A stretch of 64,000 bases of DNA from Panopea generosa. Lineage: Eukaryota; Mollusca; Bivalvia; Adapedonta; Hiatellidae. The notes under the pieces were generated by a model, which was given only the letters and a program-made list of their open reading frames with translations, was not told where the DNA came from and made no database searches. The position numbers were made by a program, and so were the translations under genes. Location of the stretch: contig CM055901.1 in the NCBI GenBank assembly GCA_029582155.1, positions 45,537,580-45,601,579 of the forward strand. The letters are read 5' to 3'. This document shows, in pieces, positions 11,079 to 22,500 of the stretch; the first letter of the stretch is position 1, and the number at the start of each line of letters is the position of its first letter.

Positions 11079-12867
11079 GGACATTGCTGGTGAAAGCATT
11101 ATTTTAATATTCATTCTTATGGCTACATTCAATTTTTGGATCAGCTACATATCTCGTGATAAAAATATAAATATACAGATACTGGTAAAAAAAATAAACA
11201 AATAACAAAAAAATAATATACTAAGTAATCTAATTAAATGAAGACATCCAGATAATATTGTGTGTATTACTATACAAGTGCATTGCTATACAAGTATGGA
11301 TATTAAAAGAAAATTATTTTATAAGACTGGTAAGTCTTTGCATGATTTGTAGTTTGCATTCCTATTTTTGCATAGCTACATTGGAATACATGCCTCTTAG
11401 TATGTAAACAATGGTCACATGACAACTCCTGAATAAAACGCTCCTCCTTAAAAATTCAAATTTGACTGTTACTGCCTTTAGATTAAATATAAGTAACAAA
11501 TTATAACATGTTTCATTCTGAAAATTTCAGGAATCATCAGTAATATCAAGACCATGTTACATGACAAATTTCAATTTTCTAAGATCACTAAATTATTTTA
11601 AATTTGTGAAATACTCTCCCTGACCTGAATGTGATTTGAATAATAAGGGAAAACACACCCACCACCATTACCTCTCTTTTATACCCAAGGTGGGTCTTTA
11701 AAATGAATGAATGAATGAATGAATGAATAGGGTTTTATGGTGTACCAACACATTATAAGTTATTCCACGCCAACAGGAAGGAAGATTCCAAGTTCACTCT
11801 ACATGTACAAAAACAACAAATTAACATACAGATTTTAAAAAAAACCACCAACAAATGAATATGCAGAATGAACCTAGAACCTTGATACCTGCAGAACTGC
11901 AGAGTTTCAGCAAATTCTATCGTATTACTCAAATTGTCACTTCTTACGACATGCATGAGCCACAGTGGTCCTATTCTTGCCATCACTCATATGGCTCCCT
12001 GAAACCACACAGGGGTTGATAATTTAACCACAATAGTGAACATGACAAAAGATGCTAAAATGAACACAACACCCATTTGGAGGATTCCTACCCATCTGCA
12101 GAGATTGGCAGTGATTCTATTCTTAGCCGGAACCATGTGGGCTCCAGGAGTTTTAAAAGGAATAGCAGTTAAAAATATTTTGTAGGTTAACAATACTTTA
12201 ATGGGTGTAAGAGCACTTCATTTATTGGGAAGAGGCAATCTTGGAGTAGTGTATGGGAAGGGTGTCCCTCTCCCACTGGCGGTTGTAATTTTACTCTTCT
12301 CCCACTATTAGGATATTGGGAACCACTCCGAAAAATGTTTGATATCTTAGATAATAACTGCTGAATTCTATTTATAGCTTAGAAAATATGGTTGTTATTT
12401 ATGAAAATAATGCTTGTTTTACTTTTATGCGTTATTATTTAAACACACCCACACACACCACACTTACATGTATTTGAAAGTGAATCTCCAATGAGTATCA
12501 AACCCAGCACACCATGCACTGCAAGTTAAGACGTAGAGGATCACCATCATTTTAAAAAAAGTAGTTTTATGTTTAGCTCAGCTTTTTCTGTTTCTGGGCA
12601 AACTACTTGTGTTACAGACACTAAATTTCATAGACACATTCATATTATATTGAACAATCATTATAATGCTAAGTTACCTTAGTTGATATACTTGCTTACT
12701 TTTTTAATTATCTCCCTTTCTTAAATTTACTTGTCTGGAGCATAACTCTAAAACTATTCAAGGGATATTGTTGAATCTTCAAACATTGACTGAGGACATT
12801 GAGAGGAATTGCAGTGTTCAAAAAAAATAACTCTACCTTGCTTACTTTTTTAATTATCTCATTTTTT
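11079..12867. other. No gene seen
   Basis: Apart from the AATG microsatellite and several short frames without features, nothing is recognisable. 11750-12190 may hold a decayed repeat. Confidence 0.45.
11702..11728. repeat. (AATG)n microsatellite
   Basis: Six to seven uninterrupted AATG units followed by AGGGTTTTATGG. It could be the tail of another inverted SINE, which I could not define. Confidence 0.85.
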
Positions 12868-13090
12868 AGCTCACCTGAGCCAAAGGCTCACAGGTGAGCT
12901 TTTGTGATCGTCTAGTATCCGTTGTCCATTGTTAAATTTTAGCTTCTAACAACTTCTCCTCTGAAACCACTGGGCCAATTTTGATATATTTTACAGAAAT
13001 GTTCCTTGGATGACCCTCAACCAAGTTTGTTTAAGCCATCTTGATTTGTCTAAAAACATAGCTGCCAGGGGGCGGGCAAGGTTAAAATGT
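12868..13090 (-). mobile_element. Pearl-like element, terminal fragment
   Basis: The terminal hairpin AGCTCACCTGAGCC, AAA, GGCTCACAGGTGAGCT is followed by one degenerate core unit (AACCAAGTTTGTTTAAGCCA, CTGCCAGGGGGCGGGCAAG) in the opposite orientation to 6721-8995. A much shorter scrap is near 25016. Confidence 0.65.
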
Positions 13091-13688
13091 TTTTGTTTAT
13101 CTCAGTCTTGGTTGTTTTTTTTAAATCTATTTTATTTTTCAGTAATAAGTAATGATCTGTAAACTTCTCATCACCAGGTTAAAACTATGGACTTTAAAAA
13201 GACGACCATTGGCATCCGCTTGCGATGCTGTTGTTTGTAATAGTTTGTATCGTTGCAAGTATTTCTAATACAGGTACAAAATTTACATATTCTGTGCAAG
13301 GTTGACCCCTTTTTTTGAATAAGGCAGAGAAGGAAACTGAACTTGTTGCCTTTGAGAGCATGTTTGGTATGTTATAGGCATGCAAATAACTCTCAACTTT
13401 AGCGGATGTTCAACTCTGAGATGTTTGTCATTATGTGATGTATGACAGTTCAAATTAAAGATTTTGTTCAGTTCCAAGTTATGAGAAGTTTGTAGTAGTT
13501 TTAGAATGCCAAACTTTCTATCAAAGTGCTCTGAACCAAGCACGTTCAATTTCCACCTTGTAGAAAAAAAAACAGGAGAAGATTTTAGGAAAAAAATATC
13601 CAGAATTCATTATACAGCTACATATTATGACATATAAATTAAATTTCTTTTAGTTCTTTTAGTTGTATGTGTACATTTTTATTACTGC

Positions 13689-13768
13689 GTGCTATGCATA
13701 ATGATGTTATCATTGAAGGCCGAACGCCGTGCTATGCATAATGATGTTATCATTGAAGGCCGAAAGCC
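13689..13768. repeat. Tandem duplication of a 40-bp unit
   Basis: GTGCTATGCATAATGATGTT and what follows occurs at 13689 and 13729 with one visible difference (CGAACGCC against CGAAAGCC). Confidence 0.9.
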
Positions 13769-14157
13769 ACGAATAAACATCAGTTTATACTAGATACAAT
13801 TTAAATTATATACATGTATACTAAATATCTATTTAACTACTATCTATAAATATAGATGTTATAGGTAAAAGTCACGGAACTACTTACTGTATTAGGGGGT
13901 GAGGGGTGGGGGTGTAAATATGGGGTGATTATTATGTTTATAGTAAGGAAAAGCGATTGTTAAAACATGATATCAGAAATTTATATCAGCTCTGAGCATG
14001 GCTGCTAAAATACAACCCCCAAAAATCAACTCTAAAATCTCTGTGAGGTCATTTAAGCTAATTATGATATAGAATTGGAAAATTCAACTAGACTTATCAG
14101 TACCTTTAAAGATAAGTCCCAGTTTGATTGAGATTCTATTAACCACTACCCTCTTAA

Positions 14158-14445
14158 GGATTGATTGATTGACTGACCATTTAGCATCATTTTTGTGCCA
14201 TTCAGGGCTTACAGACGACCAATTAACCTAACCACTGTTTCCTTGGATTAACCAGTACTCGAGCACACCCCATCTCTGCAAGAAACTGACAACTTTCTCA
14301 CTTGAATCAGTGGTAAGAGACAAATGATAATGAGACACAATGTTTTATATCAATCATCATGGAGACTGTTGCCGGGCAGGGGATTCGAACACACGACCCC
14401 TGGATTGATAGTCAGACGCGTAAACGACTGAGCTAACCAGGCCCC
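14158..14445 (-). mobile_element. tRNA-derived SINE, family C
   Basis: On the minus strand a tRNA-like head has an A box (TTAGCTCAGTCGTTTACGC) and a B box (GTGTTCGAATCCCC). The body follows, with a 3' end ending in ATTGATTGATTGAT-type repeats. Confidence 0.75.
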
Positions 14446-15144
14446 GCAACTCCTTAAGGATGACATAGCTCATTATTTATGCAGATTTAGTCTACAGAGT
14501 GAGTTGGTCCTGGTTTAATGTCCATGTAGTAGACCAGGACCATTTACAATTTTGTATGAAAAATCATTGAACCAAAGAGTAAGAGTGATTGTTATCCCTT
14601 AAGGAGATGATGGTTAATAAAATTTCAAACTTTGACTTCCCTTCTTTAATATGTTTGACTTATAGCATAATAAGTATAGTTTGCAAGATTTATAATTTTA
14701 CACCTGGAAAGATGTGTCATCATTTGTTAGCTCACCTGTGCCAAAAAGGTGAAATATCAATTGTGTATTGAATTGTAAGACATCCCAATTCTTAATTTTA
14801 TTTAATTTAAAGGGAGCATTTAAAAAAAATGCTATAAATGTCTTAAAAAAATGTAATAATTATTAAAATGGATAAAAAGCATCTCATTATTATTAATAAA
14901 TAAAATCCAAATGGTTTTGTTGTCAAATCCACCAAAACGTGACAAAATCAATATTTTAATTGCAGAATGTAAACCTGTATAACATTTCCAGATTGAAATT
15001 AAAAAAAATGAAATCACATGACTACTTCAAAACCTTATAAAATATGTTGCAACTTTAAGCAGGAAATCTATTTTAGCCTAACCTAGGCACTTAGACCCAG
15101 TTCTGAAATCCATTTCATTATAATTATCATTTTGACAAGTTTAA

Positions 15145-15366
15145 CCCTTTACCCCATAGATACACATTTTCCCGCACCAATCACAGAAGGCTCTAGAAAA
15201 CAGTGCAGGAAGAGTTCAGATTGCTCGTAACGAGCAATCTGAACACTTCCTGCACTGTTTTCCACTCTGTCAGTTGATATAAACATAATTCACCCATTGC
15301 TGATATGTGGTGAACTAATGCTTTCAATATTAAAGGTGTCCAAAGGCGTCTATATGAAGTAACGGG
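15145..15366. mobile_element. piggyBac-type MITE with internal palindrome
   Basis: This 222-bp element is flanked by TTAA on both sides (15141-15144, 15367-15370). Its ends are CCCTTTACC and GTAACGGG. TTAA duplication and CCC/GGG ends are the hallmark of piggyBac elements. There is no transposase. The middle (15196-15263) is a near-perfect palindrome with about 30-bp arms, including GATTGCTCG and CGAGCAATC. Confidence 0.8.
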
Positions 15367-15713
15367 TTAAATACATTGTATAATATCATTTTGGCAAAAT
15401 GGGCTCAGTGAGTATATATTATGGACATGATATAAAGGAAAAAATGTTGATAGACAATTTAAAATTTTTGAAAATTCCTGATATAAATGACCTTTAATTA
15501 ATAGTCTAAAGCCCGTTTTCCATGGCGCATATTTTTGCTGTGTAAGCTACTTTTTGTCGCGCAGTATCAACAGGCACACAGACAATCATTTTCCATGATG
15601 CAGATTCCATGATGCAATTTAATTTGGAAGGTGATGTTACAATTATCTACAGCCTGTTTGAGCTTGCAATATAATGGTTTAATCCAATACTTGTTAATTT
15701 TGATTATTGCTGA

Positions 15714-16006
15714 AGGTTGATTGATTGATTGAATATTGAGCATCATTTTTATGCCATCGAGGGCTAACAGACAATCAGTTAACCTACCAGTAACCACTGT
15801 TTCCTGGGATCCTTGAAGGTTAACCAGTATTCGAGCACACCCCATCTCTGCAAGTAACTGATAACTTGAATCAGCAATTAGAGATGAATGGTTATTACAC
15901 GCAATGTCGTATATCAACCATCACAGAGATTGTGGCCGGGCGGGGATTCAAACTTGCAACCCATGAATTGATAGTCGGACGTGCTAACGACTGAGCTAAT
16001 GGGGCC
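15714..16006 (-). mobile_element. SINE family C (full length)
   Basis: The head reads TTAGCTCAGTCGTTAGCACG and the B box TTTGAATCCCC. The tail on the plus strand begins TTGATTGATTGAAT. A 116-codon frame overlaps it and is a shadow. Confidence 0.78.
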
Positions 16007-16112
16007 CAGCCATTGTGAAGGTGTTCTGCACCAGTAAAACTGGATATTCTATTATATAACATACTGTCATGTCATGTGTTAAAAACAAGTGATGATTGAT
16101 CCTATTGTGTGA

Positions 16113-16430
16113 CCAAGGCGTGGTCTAGTGGTAGAGGGTCCGCCTCGCATGCAGAAGGTCGTGGGTTCAATCATCGGCCGGGTCATACCAAAGACTTCAA
16201 AAATGGTACTAGAAGCTTCCTTGCTTGACGCTCAGCATTTAAAGGAGAGTTCTAGATCTTGTCGGCCCGGTGTCAGTATAATGTGACTGGGTGGGGTATC
16301 ATACCATGTGTCTGCGGCATGATACTCCAGTGTGACAATGCTTAGAATACTGTCTCAAGTAAACACCATCGCGATATGACTGAAAAATTGTTAAAAGCGA
16401 TGCTAAACACCATACAACAACAACTTATTA
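16113..16430 (+). mobile_element. tRNA-derived SINE, family B (full length)
   Basis: The A box (TGGTCTAGTGGTAGAGG) and B box (GGTTCAATC) form a tRNA-like head at 16117-16190. The body includes GGTACTAGAAGCTTCCTTGC and GTGTCAGTATAATGTGACTG, and the 3' end is CCATACAACAACAAC. Confidence 0.8.
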
Positions 16431-17105
16431 CTTGTGTATATTTGATTGCGGATCCAGGTAGGTCAGAAATAAAAAAAAAAAAACATGTTTGCTATGTCCC
16501 TTCAAAACAAGCTGCCCACTTGTAACTTTCTTTTCAGATTTCAGACAACCTAATTTTTATTTCATCCAAGTATTAACAAATTGTCATGACATTTATTGCA
16601 TTTTTTGTAAAAACACTACAGTGAAATTATGCTTATTTTGTTGTATTGCATCTTAACTACTTACCAAATTTTGTAAACTAGGATCAGGAAAGCGTAAACA
16701 AACATCATTTTAATATTGGCCTCATCATAATCTTTGTTGGGATAAAGTTTTCTTATTTCTGGTTTAAGGACATATTCATGGAGACTTGATTTTGTTGAAA
16801 AGTAATTTGAGAAAGAAAAAAAAAAACAGGAACAAATAAACAGCAGTTTTTCAAACAACTGGCTCATTCAGATCGGAATATTTCAATTACATTATTTAAA
16901 TACCACTACCTGCACAGTCACAATAGTCAATGCATATCACAACATGAGGTAAGTTATCGGGAGAGATTTCTTAAGAGTTTCGATTACCTACTATGCAAAC
17001 AGTACTTGAAAAGGATGTGTCGTAAGTTGAATACTTATTGTCGAGTCTAAATTCATGAACTGGTTGTATGCATACATTATGTATCTGGTTGTACGCATAC
17101 ATTAT

Positions 17106-17430
17106 GTATGAAACGGAGAGATGAATGATAATGAGACACAATGTCATGTCAATCATCATGGAGACTGTTGCCAGGCAGTGATCAAACTCACGACCCCTTG
17201 ATTGATAGTCAGACGCGCTTACGACTGAGCTAATTGGGCATGGCTTAATGCTTAACATTGCTTCTTGACTTCCTCAGTCAGTAGCATGTCTAATTATCAT
17301 ACCAGGGGTTACAAGCTTGAATCGCCCTTTCGCCACAATCTCCATAATGATTGATATATGACATTGTGTCTCATTGACATTCGTCTCTCACTGTTGATTC
17401 AAGTGAGAAAGTTGTCAGTTACTTGTAAAC
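17106..17430. mobile_element. Two SINE family C copies, head to head
   Basis: 17106-17242 is a 3'-truncated minus copy. 17268-17430 is a 3'-truncated plus copy starting CTCAGTCAGTAGCATGTC. Their heads face each other, so the region could form a long hairpin. Confidence 0.65.
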
Positions 17431-17629
17431 ATATTTCATCATATTGTATAAGTTAGGTGTAATGGTTTAGTTTATGTGTGACTATGAATAAAATTAGTTA
17501 TAACATTGCTGTGATAAATAGATGGAACCATGCCAAAACATGCTTTAATCCATTTATACCCAATATTTTGTCTCCCCTCTCAAGGAGACATTTTGTTTAT
17601 TTGCTTACCATCCTTCTGCCTGTCAATGT

Positions 17630-17938
17630 TGTTGTATGGTGTTAAGCGTCGCTTTCAACAATTTTTCAGTCATATCACCACGGTGTCTACTTGAGACAGT
17701 ATTTTAAGCGCTGTCACACTGGAGTATCATGCCGCAGACACATGGTATGATACCCCACCCAGTCACATTATACTGACACCGAGCGGACCAGACCTAGAAC
17801 TCTCCTTTAAATGCTGAGCCTCTAGCGAGGAAGCTTCTAGTACCATTTTTAAAGTCTTTGGTATGACCCTGCCGGGATTGAACCCACAAACCTTCCGCAT
17901 GCGAGGCGGACGCTCTACCACTAGACCACGCCGCGGTA
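17630..17938 (-). mobile_element. SINE family B (full length, inverted)
   Basis: This is the reverse complement of the 16113 copy over its whole length, from TTGTTGTATGGTGTTAAGCG to the tRNA-like head (CTCTACCACTAGACCACGCC). The pair is about 1.2 kb apart and inverted. Confidence 0.8.
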
Positions 17939-18059
17939 CCCTGCCTGTCAAAATATCTTGTCTGGAGAACTCCTGTCTGTGGTCGAATTTAGCTGAAACA
18001 TACAGGGAAAGATCAGTAAGAGGCCTGGTTGTGTATAATCCTTTTTGGTAAGGTTGCAT

Positions 18060-19015
18060 GAGCGACCGATCCCTATATTAGGGCCAGTTAAGAAATTGAC
18101 TCTGGCACTGCCATATTGAAACATCACGATCACGTGTTAAAAACACGGCATTCTATACAAGGAGGTTGCCATTGCTTTTCAAAACAGTGCATTATGGGAA
18201 TGTATAAACTGCGGTACTAAAACCAGGCCATATGTTCCATATGACCAACGATGTAAACAAAGCAACACCGATTCTACTAGGGACCAGCTGTTATTCTTTC
18301 ATATACGTCTGGCGGCACCTATCGTCATAATTGACAATGCCAACTGTGTATTTCGCATTGTTACATATGCCTAAGTGTGTTGTACAACATGCTTACTGCA
18401 TAGTTTAACGTTTGTGATTCAAATCCTTTTGAAACACGTGATTATGCTGAACTCGTTATATTATGACAGGAAGTATGTAACTTTTACAAAGATAGGATAT
18501 AGTAGCATAGACAAATAGCAAAGTTACAAAGGTTGAATATTTCATTTCCTACAAAGAACTTTGAAGAAAGAAACAGTTACACCCATTGCTCAAAGAACAA
18601 ACGACAAATTGCAAACTTAGAGTTATGGAGGTGATACCCTTCCATACTGCAAGTGCTTTTCATGTGAAAATTGAATTCAGTTGGTCCATACAAACCATAT
18701 GGACTAACTGAACTCAATTTTTTAAATGTTTATACTAATTGACCTGACTGAGAACAACTACTTCCCAACCAACTGACCATATGACATTGTTTGTCCAAGT
18801 AAATACAATGTAGTGTTTACTTAGACATCATAAGCTTGTCTAAGGAAAATGGTGGCGTAGCAACCAATATTGATTGCTGATTGGATTATCAACTTATTTA
18901 ATAAACAGCAAGTGTCAGGTCAATAACAAAGGAATGTAAGTACATAAAAGTGATGGATATTATAAAAATAACAAGTCACATTTGGGATGATGTACAATTC
19001 ATGCAGTTTTATAGA
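18060..19015. other. Intergenic, downstream of methyltransferase copy 2
   Basis: It contains the hairpin at 18667 and CCATATG-rich sequence around 18225-18245. No exon is seen. Confidence 0.4.
18667..18721. repeat. Inverted repeat (hairpin)
   Basis: Arms of about 24 bp (AAAATTGAATTCAGTTGGTC and onwards) pair with the inverted copy around a 7-bp loop, with two mismatches. It lies about 410 bp downstream of methyltransferase copy 2. Confidence 0.75.
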
Positions 19016-19021
19016 TTTATT
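19016..19021 (-). promoter_or_regulatory. Possible polyadenylation signal of methyltransferase copy 2
   Basis: The plus strand reads TTTATT, which is AATAAA on the gene strand, about 110 nt after the stop codon. Position and strand fit, but this hexamer is common in AT-rich DNA. Confidence 0.4.
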
Positions 19022-19132
19022 TGCCATCTTTGCCATATAAAAACAATGTAATAATCATGTTATAATTTCTCTAAACAGTTCAAAATAAATACATTGAGAA
19101 TACAATTCATCAAACTGTTAGAAAAAGTGTAA

Positions 19133-19560
19133 CTACTTTGATGAAGTTGAATAAATTGTGCGGATGTTAGCTCCTAATTTATTTTGTTCTTCCATTCTCA
19201 CATCTCTAAAGCCATTTTTGTTCAGGGCTTCCATGTAGAGTGCAGGATCAAACATGGACTTTTGAAGCAAGCCTTTCTTGGCTAGTTTGTTCAAATTATC
19301 TAAATGCTGAGCTGCTATCATGGGAGAATTTGGTTTTATCACTCTTTGTAATTCCCTCACGGCTGCATTCATGTCTGGCCAAAAATAGAAGCAATTTGTG
19401 TGGAAAATTACATCAAAAGTGTTGTCCTTATATGGCATTTCTGTCACTGTTCCTGGTATAAGTTTCATTTTACCGCTGGATATTTCATCTTTCAGACTGG
19501 CTGTGGCTACTTGACACATTTTCTCAGATAGCTCTACACCGTGTAATACTCCATTCCCAT
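19133..19560 (-). CDS. Methyltransferase copy 2, exon 3 (terminal)
   Basis: This 428-nt terminal exon follows an acceptor ending CACCTTTCAG. It encodes residues 68-209 and ends with the same C-terminus as copy 1 (TIYSTSSK). It is one codon shorter than in copy 1, in the loop after NKNGFRDV. Confidence 0.85.
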
Positions 19561-22500
19561 CTGAAAGGTGAATGAGAGATTATACCATTTTTGTTTAACA
19601 AAATGTGTCCATGGATGTTTAATGTATAGTTCTACTCAAAACCATGCAGTATTTTTATCCCCCCCCCTCCCCCACCCCCTACCTTCCTTCCAAATTTATT
19701 TTGGTGGCATATAGTAATCGGAGCGTCTGTCCATCCGGGCACACAAATGGGTAGTTAAGTGTCTGGGGTTTAGGGTTAGTAATTTTTATCGACAGTTGAA
19801 AAGCAGTTGAAAAATAATTACGTGGCTGTTTCAAGACACTTGAAAACAGCTTTTATGTGGCTTTTTTTTCTCTTATGTGGCTAAACTTTAGCCAATTTTA
19901 GCCACACAACTAATAAGCTTGACGCAAAGAAGCCACTTAAATACCCATTCGTAAGAACGTCCGTACATCCTTCCGTCTGCTATTTGTGTCCAGTCTGTAA
20001 CTTTGTCATGCAAAGATGGATTTTGTTGATACTTGCTACAAATGATCAACATAACATGAAGAAGTGTCGCAAGTAAGACCCACAGCCATACCTCAAAGGT
20101 CAAGGTCACAAATTGAGTTTGTTTGACAACACTTTGAGTCTTTGTGAGATTTCTTGTCTGGCCAGTGTAACTTTGTCATGCATGAATGGATTTTAATGAT
20201 ACTTGCTACAAATGATCAACATAACATGATGATGTGTTGTAAGTAAGACCTATACCTGTACCTCAAAGATCAAGGTCATACTTTGAGTTTGTTTGACAAC
20301 ACTTTCAGTTTGTTTGAGATTTTGTTTCTGGCCTGTAACTTTGTCACGCATAGATATATTTTGTTAATAATATCTACAAATGATCAACATAACATGAAGA
20401 TGTGTCGCGCATTACACCCAGAATCCCACTTGAAAGGTCAAGGTCACAATTTAACTTTGTTTGATGAAACTTTCAGCCTGATTGAGATTTGATGTCCAGT
20501 CTGTAACTTTGTCACTTATGAATAAATTTCAAAAACACTTAGCTCAATTAATCAGCATGACATTACAAAGTGTTACGTGTAAGACCCACATGCGTACCTC
20601 AAAGGTCAAGGTCACACTTTGAGTTTGTTTGACAACACTTTCAGTCCATGTGAGATTTCGTGTCTGGCCTATAACTTTGTCATGCATAGATAGCTTTTGC
20701 TAATACTAGCTACAAATGAGCAACATAACATGAGGATTTGTTGCCCATAACACCCAGATTCCCAATTCAAAGGTCATGGTCACAATTTAACTTTGTTTGA
20801 CAACACTTTCAGTCTGATTGAGATTTGGTGTCCAGTCTGTAACTTTGTCACCTATGGATAAATTTCAAAAACATTTGGCTCAATTCATCAGCATGACATG
20901 ACAACATGTCACGTGTAAGACCCACATGCATACCTAAAAGGCCAAGGTCACACTTCAAGTTTGTTTGACAACACTTTCAGTTTGTGTGAGATTTCATATC
21001 CGGCCAGTAATTTTGTCATGCATAAATGGATTTATAAATACTTGCTGCAATTGATCAACATAACATGACGACATGTTGCATTTATTACCCAGACTCCCAC
21101 TTCAAAGGTCAAGGTCACAATTTAACTTTGTTGGATGACACTTTCAGTCTGATTGAGATTTCGTGTCAGATCTGTAACTTTGTCACTTATGGATAAATTT
21201 TAAAAATACTGTGCTCAATTCATCAGCATGACATGACATGTCATGCATAAGACCTACATGTGTACCTCAAAGGTCAATGTTACACTGAGATTGTTTGACA
21301 ACACTTTTAGTCTGTGAGATTTCATGTCTGGCCAGTAACTTTGTCATGCAAAGATGGATTTTATAAATACTTGCTACAAATGATAACATGACAATGTGTT
21401 GCACTTATTACCCAGACTCCCACTTCAAAGATCAAGGTCACAATTGAACTTTGTTTGACAACACTTTCAGTCATTTTGAGATTTCTTGTTCTGTCTGTAA
21501 CTTTGTCATCTATGGATAAATTTTAAAAACATTTGACCCAGTTGATCAGCATGACATAATTAAGTGTCACATGTAAGACCCAGAACCTTTCCTCAAAGGT
21601 CAAGGTCACACTTTCAATTTGTTTGATATTGCGTGTCTGGTCTGTGACTTTGTCTTTAACATGGCTCAGTTTATCAACATGACTTGACGATGTGACGAAG
21701 TAAGACCAAGACTTGTACCTCAAAGGTCAAGGTCACACTTTTAGTATGTATGACAACACTTTGAATCAGATGAGATTTCAAGTCTGTCCTTTAACTTTAT
21801 CATACATGGAAGGATTTCAAAAACACTTGGCTCAATTTATCAATTGACCAACAATTGAACTGTAACTTTGTCTTACATTTAGAGATTTAAAAAGAGCTTG
21901 ACAAAAGTGATCAGCATGTCATGATGATGTTTCACCTGCATTTAACTGTTGAAATACCCAGACCATTACATCAGATGTCAAGGTCAAGGTAACACAAAGG
22001 TCAAGGTCATGCATTAATGTAAAAAAAAAAAACCCACATGAAATTGCATGTATAGTCTGAAACATCAGTCTATTTCTCTTGTTTCAGGTGACCTTGACTT
22101 CTACGGATGTGCATGCCTTAATAATGTTTAGTTTTTGCATTTAGCTCAGTTTTTTTAAAAAAAACTGTTTGGCCGAGTGTTACTAAATTTGGGTCATTGT
22201 TTTGTTATGGGCAGTACTACTCAAAACCATGCAACAATTTACTGTGTGGCCTTGATCTTGACCTCTAGACTTAAATTTATGCAGAGTTACTGCACTTGTT
22301 ACCTTATTGCAGTTCTTGTGGAGCAAACTTCTTCAGCAGTTTTCAATCAATTGATTTGAACCAACATCAGGTGTAGAAATGCCTAAAATAAATTTTGTTG
22401 TGACCTAATTTAATGTTTTGTAGAGTTATTGCCATTGCAAATTACTGTATTACAAACTATTCCTCAGTTTTCAAGGGATTGGTGTGAGACTTTGAATACA

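Noticed and set aside
15567-15917. 116-codon minus-strand frame
   Set aside because: It overlaps a family C SINE for most of its length and shows no domain.
16113-16190. tRNA-like sequences at SINE heads as functional tRNA genes
   Set aside because: Each is followed by a shared SINE body and repeated with degenerate stems, so they are SINE promoters, not tRNA genes.
17763-18133. Frames on both strands near 17.8-18.1 kb
   Set aside because: They lie largely in the inverted family B SINE head and are shadows of it.
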